DNA of 64,000 nucleotides. Origin: Symsagittifera roscoffensis. Lineage: Eukaryota; Xenacoelomorpha; Acoela; Convolutidae. The notes beneath the pieces were generated by a model. The model was not told the origin of the DNA. It was given only the letters and a program-made list of their open reading frames with translations, and searched no databases. The stretch lies in assembly GCF_963678635.1 (NCBI RefSeq), contig NC_087065.1, positions 13,182,743 to 13,246,742 on the forward strand, read 5' to 3'. Shown here in pieces: positions 22,247 through 34,414 of this stretch (its first letter is position 1; every line of letters starts with the position of its first letter). The position numbers and the translations under genes are program-made.

Positions 22247-22528
22247 TCATGATATAACTTTACCTCTCTTAGCACGTTTCAAGGGACTATATTTATTGAG
22301 CATTTCAGAAACAGTTTGAATGAACATTTTATGGCGCAACACATCTTTTGCAGCATCTAGGGCTCGTGTATTGTAGATTAATCTGGTTTCTGGATCCATG
22401 AGAATATTTCGAGCTTCAACCAGCACCTTGAAATATTCTTCTTGTCCGTCTTTGCCTGGGTAGCATAGAAGGCAAAGACTCTTAACATGCCTATCCACTG
22501 TTTCAGGCGGCGCTATTTCCGGCAACAA
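22247..22528 (-). CDS. J-domain-like protein segment, element C
   Basis: Ninety-three codons. The layout fits a DnaJ J-domain: a helix II-like stretch (TVDRHVKSLCLL), then CYPGKDG, where HPDK is expected (Tyr-Pro-Gly-Lys at 22,451-22,462), then a helix III-like block (FKVLVEARNILMDPETRLIYN) closely matching the usual F..I..AY..L.D...R..YD pattern. A basic tail follows (KRAKRGK). J-domains stimulate Hsp70 ATPase through His-Pro-Asp; with Tyr-Pro-Gly that activity would not be expected. The start codon is uncertain, since the frame may continue from the upstream coiled coil. Similarity judged by eye. Confidence 0.45.
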   Translation of the reverse strand: MLPEIAPPETVDRHVKSLCLLCYPGKDGQEEYFKVLVEARNILMDPETRLIYNTRALDAAKDVLRHKMFIQTVSEMLNKYSPLKRAKRGKVIS

Positions 22529-22624
22529 TATTATATCAGAGAGGCTCGGTGAGGGGGAAAAGACGCTGTGAGTCGTGAAGACGCATTCTCTTGCAGAGTA
22601 AACTTTTTGCTCAAGTTTGTGCCA

Positions 22625-22930
22625 TCAAGTTAACGTGAAGCCTCTTCCTCTTCCTCCGACCTTCCGGAATTTCGTCTTGTACTCGCTCTCCAGCGAGTCC
22701 CTCTCTATTTCGAAAGCTTTAATTTTCAATTTGTAGCCTTCAACGGTTCCCTCCATTTGCAAGCGATTCTCAATCCCGTTGTTAACCTCAATTTGAGAGA
22801 GTTTCAGTTGCTCCCTGAGCTGCAGGCTTGTCACCCTCAGCTTGTCGCTGTTACCTAAATAACTCTCTGCGTCACTTATCTGGCCACTGAGGATGATCAC
22901 CTCCTCGCATGAAGTGTGCGCCCAATTCAC
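22625..22930 (-). pseudogene. Coiled-coil frame of element C
   Basis: A 101-codon frame matching A 7605-8057 (GQISDAESYLGNSDKLRVTS and following heptads). A frame change after about residue 85 replaces the conserved continuation with a short Gly/Arg-rich end. It lies immediately upstream, in transcription order, of the J-domain-like frame. Confidence 0.4.
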
Positions 22931-24548
22931 AATATTTGGTGGTTGAAGTTGCGCGAGTGGCGCCGCAGTTCAATATTTAGTATTGACGCCTACTAACCAG
23001 AATACATTAGGCCGCACCACCGCTTTAACTTCAAATAGTTCTGGCAGGAAACATATAAAATCTCCGACTTCTCGTTTCTGTCGGTTTCCTAAAAACCATA
23101 TATCGTAGAAGTCCAACAGTTTACGCGGTGCTTTCATTTCTCTTATCCTAATCCCACAGGTAACACTGTGTTTTCATTTCTTTAATTTTTAATCCCACAA
23201 GTAGCACTGTTTTTTTTAATTACGGTCAAACATGTCTTAATTTTATTCGTCCAAACATGCTATGGTTATGTGAATTATTTCTTGATTTAAAAAAATATTA
23301 TCATTTTGTCCAGTGCGTCTCACGTTTGTTTCCCTTATCAAAACTTGTTTTTCTTTTTCCTGTCTTTTTCCACTTTCGGAGTTTCTCCTCAGGTGTCGAT
23401 AATAGCTGTACTCCCCCAATGGGTTTAACAGCTGGAATACCGTTTTCTTTTTGGCCCCGTTCTTTCGTAAAGCCGCCGAGAAAAATATACGCAAAATCAA
23501 TCCTAAAATTTCACATAGAATTTTAACTGTTAGCGAATTGATTAGACTTCTCTAACTATTCCCCATTAACGGAGCATCTGATTTTCCAATTTGCAAACCA
23601 TGGAAAATATAACCAGCTGTAAGCTGGAACTTTAAAGCCAAAATGGTCCACTTGATCATATTTCCGTTTTGTCCCAGGAAGACCTCCCTTCCTGTTATTG
23701 TCTTCCGTTTGTGTTTCATAAGTTGTGACAACTGACTGTCTCTCAAATCTTCATCAGTCGTAAAAAGACCTCCACTGTTCAAATCAAATAAGCTCAAAGT
23801 TGCAGATTGTTTTTGTTATTCTTTTTGGCCTGCGGATCAATTTCAATTGTTTTGATATGATATCCAGGACACATTACCTAATTCATTGCACAGCGCGAGA
23901 GTATTATTGCAATAAATTATTCTGCTGATTGGGTCCATAAATCTTATGTGCGAGTCGCTGCCAACATTTTTAAACTTCCACCGGTACTTATTCTGTGCAG
24001 AAGGATATTTCGGCAAATTTGACCTGTATTTTTGTACATTGGTCTATGTAAAATAAGCCAAATTTCATACTTTCGTATGCCTGCCAAAATCGCTTTGCAT
24101 CAGCGTTTAACTTTATTTTATGTCTGAATTTGTCCCAAAAACCCTTAGTCCGTTGAGCTGCGTAAAAAGACCTGGTTATGTCTATCAAACATTATCTGTA
24201 CATTTTCTTTTCTTCAGGTGACAATTGTGCACCATCCAGAGTAGCGTATTTGCCCAATTCAAAAGACTCCTGATGCTGCGGTCTTTCGTTGCTACTAAAG
24301 AGTCCGTTTACTTGAATCTTTTTCTCAAATCACTATAATGAGCAATTGTGCTGTGACGTTATATGTTAATCGTTCCATTTTGCTTGTTCAGTAGCTTGAG
24401 GCAACTTTTTCCTCGGCTTACGCTAACCAGTGAACCAGCTACCAGTCTTCCAGTTTTTCTTCGAATTCCGGTATGCCTTCAATTAAACCTTCTGTGCTAC
24501 TGAATACGGTACCGTTTTCATCCGCGATGACGATTTCAACTAGTTTTT

Positions 24549-24980
24549 TTATATTTCTGATGGGATTCTTGCATTCCTCTTTGCTATTACAAAGATTCGG
24601 ACACCGGTCGTTGTGTGTGTTGATATAGGTAGCGCTATTCTATGTTTCGTACTGTATAGCAATTTTTCGCCATTATTTAGAATGCATTCTTGGTCTACCA
24701 TAAAGTCCAAACGAAGAAGGCAGGTTAAGCAGTTATCCGTCGTTATTAAAAATTCTTGGGCGAACACTCCGGATTTTGGTTTCATTTTGATTTTGATGAC
24801 GACACTGCCAACTTTTTTCAACGCCGAACTGTTAGTTGCCAACACTTTTTTTCAAAAGCTTATATGCTTCCCGGTTTTCCAAGCCGTTCATACGTGTCGA
24901 AACTAAGGAGCGAAATGCTACTCCTACTATCTAACAGTCCTGTTAACAAACTCCGGTTCAATAACAACTCCACATTGAAA
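24549..24980 (-). pseudogene. Retropepsin-like protease, element C
   Basis: Active-site position again reads DSR (24,923-24,931). The second half is in frame 24,549-24,845, with LLRLDFMVDQ. All three copies share the Gly-to-Arg change, so it predates their divergence. Confidence 0.6.
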
Positions 24981-24988
24981 CATTGTGT

Positions 24989-25830
24989 TTAGTTAGAGGA
25001 GCATATGGTTACGTTGTTTTGTTCCTTCTTTTTATTCCAAGGGCATTTTCGTATAATGTGTGTAGATCTTTCACAAGAAAAACAATTACACATTTTCTTT
25101 GCCAAATGGCCTTTTTTTCCCACATAGTCAACATTTGTCATGATTTTTTTCCCTCCTGAGATTGTCATTTTTTTTTGCGCGTATTTAGTCTGGGGTGGGA
25201 GTTCTTGCTCGGTCTCTTGAACCTTGTTCCCCATATCGGTTTCCATCGCGTCGCGTTCCTCCCCAGTGGTTGTTGTCTCTTCGACCGTCACCGCTTCGGG
25301 CATTATTTCCATTACCAACCAACATCTGTTGGACTGGACTGTTCACCGAGTCCAGTAGGGTTTCTGTTTCATCCCTAAATATGGCTGCTATTTGGGCGTT
25401 TGTTCTTCTTCCTCAGTTTTAATTACGGCTTCCAGGTGAAGTGCCCACGCTAAAGCATTCGCAATGTTCATGTCTTTTTCCCCAATTGTCTTGCGGAGCT
25501 CATGTCTAACTTGGCTGTGGTGGATTCCTTCGGGAAAACCTCGAAGCACTAAGCGGTCCTGTATGTCCCGGGACTCGTCCGGGTACGCCATCAGCGCCAA
25601 TTGCTGTAAATTTCACAAGAATTCTGTCAATTTTTCCCCTACCTGCTGCACGCGACGCGCTAGCGGTCCGCAACATCACCGGTTTTTCAATGTAATGTCT
25701 TCGAAAATCTTAACTGGTCTCGTCATAGCTATTTCTGGTTGCCTCTGGGAGAGTACGGTAAAGTTCGAATGCAGATTTCTGCAATCTTAACGCGAAATAA
25801 TGCGGCCGTTCATCAGATTCGGTTGCATCT
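24989..25830 (-). pseudogene. Gag with intact zinc knuckle, element C
   Basis: The frame 24,989-25,318 contains CFSCERSTHIIRKC, a complete Cys-x2-Cys-x4-His-x4-Cys knuckle. The capsid C-terminal part is in frame 25,388-25,600 (DRLVLRGFPEGI). Frame changes separate them. The knuckle confirms that this reading region is retroelement gag. Confidence 0.65.
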
Positions 25831-26487
25831 AGGGTACGTTTCCAATTTTACAGCTCGCCTAATTGCTCAAAGTCTGTTAAGTCTCCTTCAAAGTAGTTAG
25901 AACCGTTGAATGCCTCCGGCAATAACATCTTGCATACCCAACTTGGCCTCGCCATACTTCACCCCCACCCTACTTAATTATTTATCAAGTTATCTCAGTA
26001 ATTGGAATTTTTCTAGGTGCTAACCGATGTTTTTAGTTTAAAATAACGTTTTTTGTCCCTCCATCTACAGTTTATTCGCTTTAATCACAAAGTTTTTTTT
26101 TTCAACTCGGTTGTCTTCACTTTTCCGTTGATTTCGGTTCAATTACTTCTCACTTCCCAAATTGTTAAAAACAATTGACAATAAAACTTGGCAATTTACT
26201 ACCCAAATCAAAAGAAAAAAATTTATGATCGACCAATTTATTGTTGACTTTTTCTGGTTTTTTCTATCAAAAATGACTTTAACGTGTTTTAACGTTTTAT
26301 TCGTTTCTCAATGTTTTCCTGACATGCATGGCAACTTTTGATCACTTGTTCTTCCTGACTCTTGTTGTTTTCTCTGTCGCCACTGCAGGATCAGCCCAAC
26401 CCGTGCTTTCTCGGGAGGAAACAAGGACCGAGTAAGTTGAATTGACAATTCGAAATACCTTTAACTGCTTCATGATTTATATTCGAA

Positions 26488-26875
26488 GTAGGTCCCGCAG
26501 AATTATGTGATAATTAAAGGATTTCATTATTGAAAGGTCTTATCAAATAAAAATTTACAAACCAACTGATTTCTCTGAATGTACAATTTATATGATGTTC
26601 CCAGGTTGCCCTGTTTCTTTCTTTAACCCGAGTAACTATTGATTTACCCAGTTTACGGATTTTCGCACCTTTGGTCAGCTCTTTCTGACGCTATATAAAG
26701 AGAAGTTTTTTCCCGCCTGTCAAGGCGTTTTCTTTTTTGTCAAAGTTATTTAATGTCAAAGTTATGCAATGCGTTGACAGTTCTCAGAAATTATAAATTA
26801 GCAATGACCTTTGCCAAACTAATTTAATTTATTATCTTTACAATTTACTAGCAAGGAAATTTACGTTCCCCTACT
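26488..26875 (-). repeat. Element C upstream (5') LTR
   Basis: Matches 11,612-11,998 (GGTCCCGCAGAATTATGTGAT at the left edge, then the shared LTR landmarks). It differs at roughly one position in ten or twelve. Its right edge abuts X copy 2 at about 26,877. Confidence 0.7.
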
Positions 26876-26879
26876 TATG

Positions 26880-28280
26880 GGACTTCAAGATTGTGTTAAA
26901 ATTTATAGGCTACTATCAAAATTGGCTGAATAATGTTTTCAATACAAGATAGTTAAAAAAGACAAACAGTCGGTTAAAAAGATTGACGTCAGTAGCTAGT
27001 CAGCATACAGTTGATGGCTTCTAGAACGCAAAAAGCGTTCCCTATCTGAACAGCTAGTGTTATTGTTTGTCGTAAAATTATAAAAGCAAATTTCTCGCCA
27101 GTTTCGTCAAAGATTCTTCTTCCAAGCAATTTTAGGAATAATTAGCTGTCGTCTCCGATGTCACCAAAATTTTCTTCAGCTCCCAGTGGGAACTGAAACG
27201 TGTCAGGTATATCTACATTATGACTTCTTTTGCGCGCCTCTGCCTCAGTTGCTGCTCTGGCTCTAGGTAAGGCAGCGACACGATGGTTAGACCGCGCCAG
27301 CCTGTGAAAACACGTGAAATCCCAAGCATTGGGCTCACCATTGATCCAGGGCTTCAGAGTAATCCCTCTAGGCGTCTTCCTTCTTTCGGCAACAAAATAC
27401 CCCCACTCTAGAAATAAGAATGTCCCCATGGCTAGGTCTCCTAAACCTAAAAAACGCGAACGCCGTTAAAAGCAGGTATAAAAACTGAAGATGTTCTTGG
27501 ACAGTGGACTCTTGATCCATTTCAGATAGATCAAACTAAAACCCGCCTTATCTCAATATAACTGCGTAAATCACACTCAAGGAATTGAACTCAATACTGG
27601 CATATTGACATGACTCTAGGCTCAAGTAATAAACGTAAGTAAGAAGATAACTCTAGAAGTTTTAGGTAATTAGTTTTGACTCAAGTAGTTTTTATCGCTT
27701 GGACAAATTGGCAGCTTGACTCGTCGACCTGCTTAATCAAGATTTCCTTTTGTCCAGCAATGAGACTCTCGTGAAAATTCACATTGTTCTCTGTCGGGAA
27801 CAAGACAACCCTACTTGAATGGGTAATTTCGGCAAAAATTGCGAATAGCAATTTTACTCTAGAACAGTTTTCTGTCAACTTTTCCGCAATTATAATTTGA
27901 ATCTTCTGACTCTTTTGATTCTTTTTTCAGTGGCCGTGATAAATTGGAGCTTGACATGGCCGATTCGAGATTTTCAAAAACTACGTTTCCGCTAAAATCA
28001 AGACAAAACTTCAGAAAATGACAGACTGGCACATACTCCCCGGACTCAAGGCCGGTCTCCAAATCGAAAGATGTCGTCACGTCAGTGAGCCTCCAGAATG
28101 GTGAGTGTATCTCAAGATACAGTGCCAGTGGTCATTTACAATGGCTTGCAGCAGATGCAACTTTATGTACTTCCCCGAAACTCACAGCCGTATAAAATTA
28201 TCATTCTATTGCTAAGCAGCATCAAAATCTTCATCCGACTGCGCTTTGGATTTCAGCTTTAGAAACCATTTAAAAAGTTT
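26880..28280. repeat. Repeat X, copy 2
   Basis: Near-identical to 12,003-13,390 at a constant offset of 14,877 from about 27,000 to 28,200. By eye there are fewer than ten differences, and about 600 bp without any. TATAAAA is at 27,477-27,483 and AATAAA at 27,628-27,633. Copy 1 has roughly 150-180 extra bases near 13,385-13,530 that are absent here. The 73- and 65-residue minus-strand frames (27,859-28,080 and 27,681-27,878) are identical in translation to copy 1. Confidence 0.6.
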
Positions 28281-28299
28281 TTTTTTGGATTAATCGACT

Positions 28300-31200
28300 C
28301 ACGCTCAAGCCCCAATTCCTTTCCCTGACTTAAGAATCCACCCCGAGTACCTGCCTGATCTCATTCGTAACCCCTTGTCTTTGAAGTACTGGGTTCAGAT
28401 GCGCTCGACAGAGTGATCTGTCTTGTCAATTCTTTTTCATCCTCGGAATTAATCACGATTTCTTCCCATGCCTTCAGTTGTTCATAAGCCCGTATCCTCT
28501 TTTTCTGTGCCCGCCAATTTTTGGAATAGTTCGGTAATTTCTTCAACTTGGGTTCTCTGTATGAGTTCACATTTTTTGCTAGATCTTCCTCCAGTATCGA
28601 CTCCCTCGCTTTACTGTTAACCCTAGATACTTTGCCAACCGGCATCCATCCCGTGGTTATTCATTGCGATGGGTAAACAGCGGCCTTTTGAAAACCTCTG
28701 GCCCAATTTCCGCCGGGAATTGACGATACACCTTCTGATGCTACCTCATGTGACTCTTGGTCAAAACGTACAGCCAATACCTCGCAAGCAGTCTCAAACA
28801 TCTCAAGTGTCCTGCTGTAGACGATCGCATGTATTGTTTCCACGGTCGGTGCCTTCGATTCTCAGTATTGCTTCAAATTCTCCTCGTTACGTTGCGGCGC
28901 CAGCATCGAGCTCATCACGAATACCGTCACCTTCTATTGGTAATCTGGTAACCTTATCGCCCGATTTTCCTCAACATCCCATATCAAGCAGTGGTTGCTC
29001 TTCTCTGGGCACCGCATAGTCTGTGCCCACAGTGACATCGATAGCCTCAATTCGTCAAGTTAATACTCGCAGATTGCGCTCTCCAGACGCTTCGAGCAAA
29101 AGTTCGAACTTCATCATCTTCGTGTGGATGTAGTCATTTTTGTCCTCGTCTGGGGCGTTAGTGAGTACTTTGCCGCGCGTATTTTGTCTTTCAAAATCAC
29201 TAGATTTCTCTTTCTGAAGACTCACGAGCTCTTCTACCCAAGTATCACTCAAGTCTTCTACACTGAGTCCAGGCACTGCACACCACAATTTCTTAAGCAG
29301 CTGGTGCAAGTCATCTGATATTCTAAACATTCGTAAGCACTTGGGTACCGAGACGGCCTTGTCAATCATCACCCTCTGACTAGAGGTCTCCACTATTGAC
29401 ATGTGTAATGGGCAATGGCTCCCGTAGAAGTTTGTCATTACTGATCCCACCAAAGACTTCGCATTCATTGACAAGCTATAGGCCTCACCCACCAGGAATC
29501 CCATATCTGCTTCCAAGCCCATCTTCCATCCCTTGATATGTTTCTGAATCATCTGCAACCCTGCAGGCCAGGACTCCACACTCAAGGCCGCAATTAAATG
29601 GTGTTTAGATGCTAGCATTTTTAGCGAATCCAGTCCCCATATCCTCGAGAAGAGTCGTAGTGCCGTTGCCAAGTTCTTGCGTACCAGTCAGCTAGGATTT
29701 GCATCTCACTTTTCTCCTTCCCCGCAGCGTCAACAAACCACATGGCCAAGTCTTTTCTCTGGAACAACTGAATTCTCACGCCTGATCGTTCGTCACATGA
29801 GTGTCTTCCGCCTTCGGTTGCCAGATCGAGGCAAGTGCCCGGCTCCATTTCTTCGGTAGATCGTCTCTTGATTTATCCATTTGTCTTGAACTCTTCAAGA
29901 TGAGGCAAAATCAGCTTGTGTATCACATTCAAATTTCACAGGTCCTCGTCTTTCCCTGGTGACAACCTTATCCGCTCTGTGGTCTCTTCATTCAAACTCG
30001 CTTGAGGATTGGGGCGCCAAGAAGATCTCAATAGCTCACAAAACTCTCCCAAGTTCATGAACAACGCATAGTCCTCACCACTTAACCCCAATTCCACTCT
30101 ATTATCTTATTGTGGTACACATATAGTCTCGGGTTCATTTTCAAGAAGCAAGCCCAGGCTCGGCTTATCCTTCTCTGTCGTGCTGATTTCAATTATCTTT
30201 TCCGTCCAGAATTTCAAATTTCCATGACCTCATAGTTCAAGTAAGCTGCTCTTGCTTCTTTGCACAAGAAGGTGTTCTCATAAACAGCGGATATTAAAAT
30301 GGGGTGAAAATTTTTTGTTCCCGCTGACAAATTTTCTCGCTTGCACCGACGGCACTAGCATTGGAGTATTAATTCCCAAGGCCAACCGCCTTCTTGCCAT
30401 ATGGAATTCCGGGAAAGTGGCTGGCAGCCCATCCTGCTCAGGATTCACCTCTAGTTCTTTTTCAAGCCGAAGACCTCCATCCAGGCCGGTATCTTCAAGA
30501 TCTCTCCAGCTTGTTTCTCAAGAGGGTTCAAGTTCCGAACTTTTGGGCAAGCCTCGGTCGAACCCTGTAATTTTCCACCCATCCAGCAATGCAACTGGCC
30601 CCTGAAATTCAGGACTATTAACTCTGCATCGTTGATTTTTCCAAACAACACCGTATTGCTCATTTGTGCTCATTGCTCATTTGCTCAACGCCGTATTGTT
30701 CATGTTTGCACCAGTTCAGTGCCGTCCCATCTAGAAACCTGATCAAGCTCACATATATCGTTGATAGTCGATACGCCGTAATCAAGGGACCTGGAAAAGC
30801 ATAAGTTACTGCCGGTCCACAGACGGACTTGACCACTTATCCCAGCCCTCTCATCAATCCTAGAGGATCAGCTCGCATCGCTAGGCATAGGTCCGTCAAG
30901 AGAGGCATACCTCAATTTATTTCTAAGACTTGTTCTTTGGTCTTCGGGTCTGCTTCTTCCCCAGTCAATTGTCTGTTTTGCATGAGGAGGTATTCCACCA
31001 CAGGCGTTTTCAATCCCGCAGCCCATTTGTAGGAGTAGGTCTCAAGAATTCGGCGAGCTGTGACCATGGCCTTTGGATCCACATATTTCAGCAGTTAGGA
31101 TCCATATAAGTTCCTTTGCGTCAGGAGGCTCAGCGTCAAGTATCCTTCAACACTCAGAGTCTCCACACTCCTACTAAACAATAAGGCTGGGCCCATATTG

Positions 31201-31795
31201 AACAAGTATACAGGAAACACCAGGTATAATGTCAGCACCAGGTTGATTGACATGCTCAAGGGGTCCCGGATAAATGTATCAAAGATGGTCTTCCCCGCGG
31301 AGAACAACCCATCCATATAATTTTTCTCCCAACACGGACTCAAGAATCCCAAGATCTCACGCGCCTTTCTCGTTATCAACTCTTCCGTGGCGTGATCCTT
31401 CCAGAAAGCGTTGATGGTCGTATCAATTGCCAAGGACACGAATGTTTTCACCTTTTTTCACCGTCAATCCCTTTGTACGCAGTCCGCTGCCTTTCTCTAT
31501 TAAGACTAGCACCGGATAGACGATTTCAAGACAGGCGGCATGCTTGCGTACCCTGGCGACAACGTGAACACCACCCTCGTCTTCGATCCCAGACTGACCG
31601 CCACCAACTCCTGTATCTCATTCATCAGGGAGAACAACGTTTGTATTGTCTCCCAGATCTTCTTCGGTGCGGGTTTTCCCCTTCTCAAGGGCTTTAGAAG
31701 TCCTGCTGCATTCAGGAGGCCTTTCCTTCCCACAAACAATAGCAACTCACATAGTGTCTCCAGTTTTACTGCTACCACCAAAGTCAACATCTAGT
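28300..31795 (-). pseudogene. ORF3 copy 2, longest version
   Basis: Frames 31,506-31,790, 31,095-31,451, 30,451-30,663, 29,621-29,848, 29,055-29,672, 28,661-28,843 and 28,361-28,645 form one broken coding region of about 3.4 kb. The N-terminal blocks (KGLLNAAGLLKPL, HATEELITRKAREILGF, MSINLVLTLYLVFPVYLF) are absent from copy 1. The middle and C-terminal blocks match copy 1 and the plus-strand copy at 3.3-4.5 kb. One hydrophobic stretch (LVLTLYLVFPVYLF) could be a membrane or buried helix. No catalytic motif is seen and the family is unrecognised. It lies directly downstream of the Gypsy pol and macro-like frame in transcription order. Confidence 0.5.
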
Positions 31796-32063
31796 TCAAT
31801 TCGGCCCCCCTAAATTCGGACTCCCCAGCTCTTTCAGGGGTCGATAGCTGATCGGGCCACAGATCGATCTCCTCGGAATACCTGTCAGATCCGCCATCTC
31901 CAAGGTTCTTTCTCGAGAAAAAAGCGCCTTGTGCGCCTTCACCGAGTCCACGCAATAGCGACTGCTTAGGATTTCATGGGGAACAGTTTTTGAGCTTTAG
32001 AGCCTCCATTAACTCTCGCCTGCAAGCTAACTTCTCCAGGTCCAGTTCCCTCGCACTATCTAG

Positions 32064-32946
32064 TTATCTGGCTTTGCCATTGCCCTCCAGGCCTTCTGCA
32101 GAGGACCTGTTCTCGTTGCTTTTTTCCACTACTACGACTGACGTTACTACCGAGCTTTGCGTCATCGAAGACTCTCTCGTGTCTTCCTCAATGGACGTCG
32201 AGACCGGCTGCCTGCTTCTGCTGCTCGCTGAACTTTCTCTAAAACCGACTCTCTTCCCCAACCTGTATTCCACCGGTCTGACTGGGAAGAAAGTAGTTTT
32301 CGGAGTTGAACCAAAAGTAAATTGTCCAGTCCCCAGCAAATCCCATCCCAAATTGTTGATCTGGATGACTTTTTCAACCAATATACACCTTTAGCTCGAT
32401 CAAAATGGATGTCATCGGGGGAACATCCGCCCGGCAGCTAATTCTCCAGCATATGAGCGACATCAAGCAACCTGTGCGGCAGAACACTGCTCTTCTGGAT
32501 CTCGCGCATTTCCCCATTGACGTGACGCACGCTCTTGGTCACGCTCAGTCCAATCTCGTCCTGCATCTTTTTGTATGGCACCGTGCAAATCCAGTACCAC
32601 TTGTTCAGGAACAACCACATTATTCTCACTGACCTTTGTCACGAAAAAGCACAGGTGTTTACCTGCCACCTGCCATACAGGGGGTGGGAACGCTGCCAGG
32701 CCTCCCAATCCCAGTCTCTGTCTGAAGAGGACCTCCAAATTTTGACTTTTCTTTTCAATCAGCCTCTAGTTTGATCTTGAAGCTCTTGTCCGCCATTATG
32801 CAGATCGCGCTTGTCCTGTCTGGCAAGATGAAATCGCTGTCTCTAAACAAAATGTTTTCCGAGTAGTCGATCGGTATTTCAAATTTGGTCGGGAATTTGT
32901 TTTCCATTACTGCGTTTAACTTCCTTTGGTTCCACAACCAGTCCAT
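32064..32946 (-). pseudogene. Macro/SGNH-like frame, left duplicate
   Basis: Frames 32,755-32,946, 32,463-32,738, 32,438-32,629 and 32,064-32,381 correspond to the right-hand unit at 35.37-36.21 kb. This copy keeps the block GKHLCFFVTKVSENN in one frame, resembling the TARG1-type macro-domain strand that ends in a VTK motif. The later block SPDDIHFDRAKGVYWL resembles the DGxHF motif of SGNH/GDSL hydrolases, with Asp-Asp where Asp-Gly is in the other unit. Frame changes break it at least twice. Confidence 0.35.
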
Positions 32947-33287
32947 TGGTTTCTCTTGTCTCCCTGAGCTTCTTTATGATTAAATTTTCGGTGTGGGTAA
33001 GTCCTAACACTAATCCCCGGACAAAAATATCCCTCGATGTCGCCGTCGATGGTGCCGACTCTAAGTTACTTGAGGATACGTCTAATGGTCGCTCCGTCGC
33101 TACCTATCCAAACGAGGGGTTTCTTTTCTTAACGTATTTGGCTGCATATAGGTCGACTTGTTGCTTGCTTTGTCCCTTTGTTTACCTGCTGGTAGGCCAT
33201 ATAACCAATCTGGAAATCTCAAGTTTAATCGTTCTTTCATTTATGTTTCACTCTGATACACTGTGATCCTCCTGCCAGAATGATTCA

Positions 33288-34414
33288 TCATGATCGATGA
33301 TCTGCCACTCTTGGTTCGGTACTAAAACAACTACACTCACCTTCTCTGCCTCTATCTCTTCCGGCTTTTTTGCTAATCCAGAAAGCGTCTCCACATCTAT
33401 TGTTTATCATGCTGGTTTTCCTGCGACCGCCCATTCTTGTCTCCATCGTCATGGGCTTGTCTGATTCCACCGACTCCGACACCTCAATCTGCGCCGGCTC
33501 ATTCCAATCTTCTTCTGCAAAGAAACCGTCATCAGAGTGGACTTCCATTCTCTCGTTGCCTCCTATGCTTGAGATTTTGTTAGCATCGTTCTTCTCTCCG
33601 GTGCCCTCCACCTCGCATGCCGGCTCCACTATTTGGCACTTCAGCCCCTCCATGCTTTGAGGATCACACCAAACCTCCGGTGATGATACATGAGGTTTCA
33701 GGTTTTCGTAGTGCGCGGCTCGCCCCATGCTCAAGCGATAAAACCGACCTTGCTGGCGTACCTCTGTAATCAGTAATGGTCTCCACCATTTCTTCACTAG
33801 CTTCTTCGTTTTCTTTTGGCGGGACGACATTCTGAAACAGCCATGAGTGTTGCCCCACCATGTATGGCTTCGCTGGTAGTAGCTTTTTGTAGTTTTTTCT
33901 GCGTTGTCTCATCTGTGCTTGAGCTGTGTTACGTCTACACAGATCATTCAACTCTTTTTGTCTCTTGATTGCCTCTCTCATGTAAGCCTGGGGTGAAGTC
34001 TTTTGTCCTTCGCAATATGGGATCTCTTCATCAACTCATTCATCAGATCCTCGACAAATGCCTTCCCGTTGTCCAATTGAAAGGTCAAGGGACAACCGTA
34101 TCTTGAGATCCAGGGCGTGGTTAGGTGACCACAAGTTTCCTCTGCTGACCCCGTCTGACTCGGTACTGTTCCGCCAGTTTCGTGAAAGGGTCTATAATTA
34201 ATTGGAGCTGATTGTATCCCGTTTTCGTCATGCCGATTTTTTGGTGGTCTGTCTGCACAATCTCATTGAATTCCGAGCATGATACCGACCTCAGTGGTAA
34301 CTTCATTTCTCTTGTGCCCTTCAGCTGCAGGCATAACAAGCACGCATTGACCCATCTCTCGAAAGCCTTCCTCATACCAGGACAATCAAACCGATGAGGT
34401 ATTTTTTGTTGCAC
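33288..34414 (-). pseudogene. Gypsy integrase, left duplicate
   Basis: Frame 34,121-34,414 has the end of the zinc-binding domain (ACLLC pair, upstream His partly preserved) and the first catalytic region (IVQTDHQKIG, then IIDPFTKLAE). The second catalytic Asp follows at LDNGKAF (34,069-34,077) in another frame. Frame 33,664-33,981 covers the helical part and 33,288-33,830 the C-terminal chromatin/DNA-binding part (WWRPLLITEVRQQGRFYRL). An acidic tail extends past the usual end. Integrase inserts element cDNA into host DNA; this copy is broken. Confidence 0.75.

Larger units (their letters stand above)
22041..26875 (-). mobile_element. LTR retroelement C (best J-domain-like copy)
   Basis: Left LTR truncated (22,041-22,175, starting inside the LTR at the B/C junction); right LTR complete at 26,488-26,875. 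The interior, read on the minus strand, has gag (25.8-25.0 kb), protease (24.94-24.55), unassigned frames (24.19-23.99, 23.80-23.55), coiled coil (22.93-22.63) and J-domain-like frame (22.53-22.25). As in A, no reverse transcriptase or integrase is visible. Together with X copy 2 it repeats the A-X arrangement at an offset of about 14.9 kb. Confidence 0.7.

Noticed and set aside
28300-31795. ORF3 as a nucleoprotein gene of a negative-strand RNA virus
   Set aside because: The helical, basic character and the lack of enzyme motifs are suggestive only; no diagnostic motif supports the assignment, and its association with Gypsy pol argues for a retroelement ORF. Kept as unassigned.
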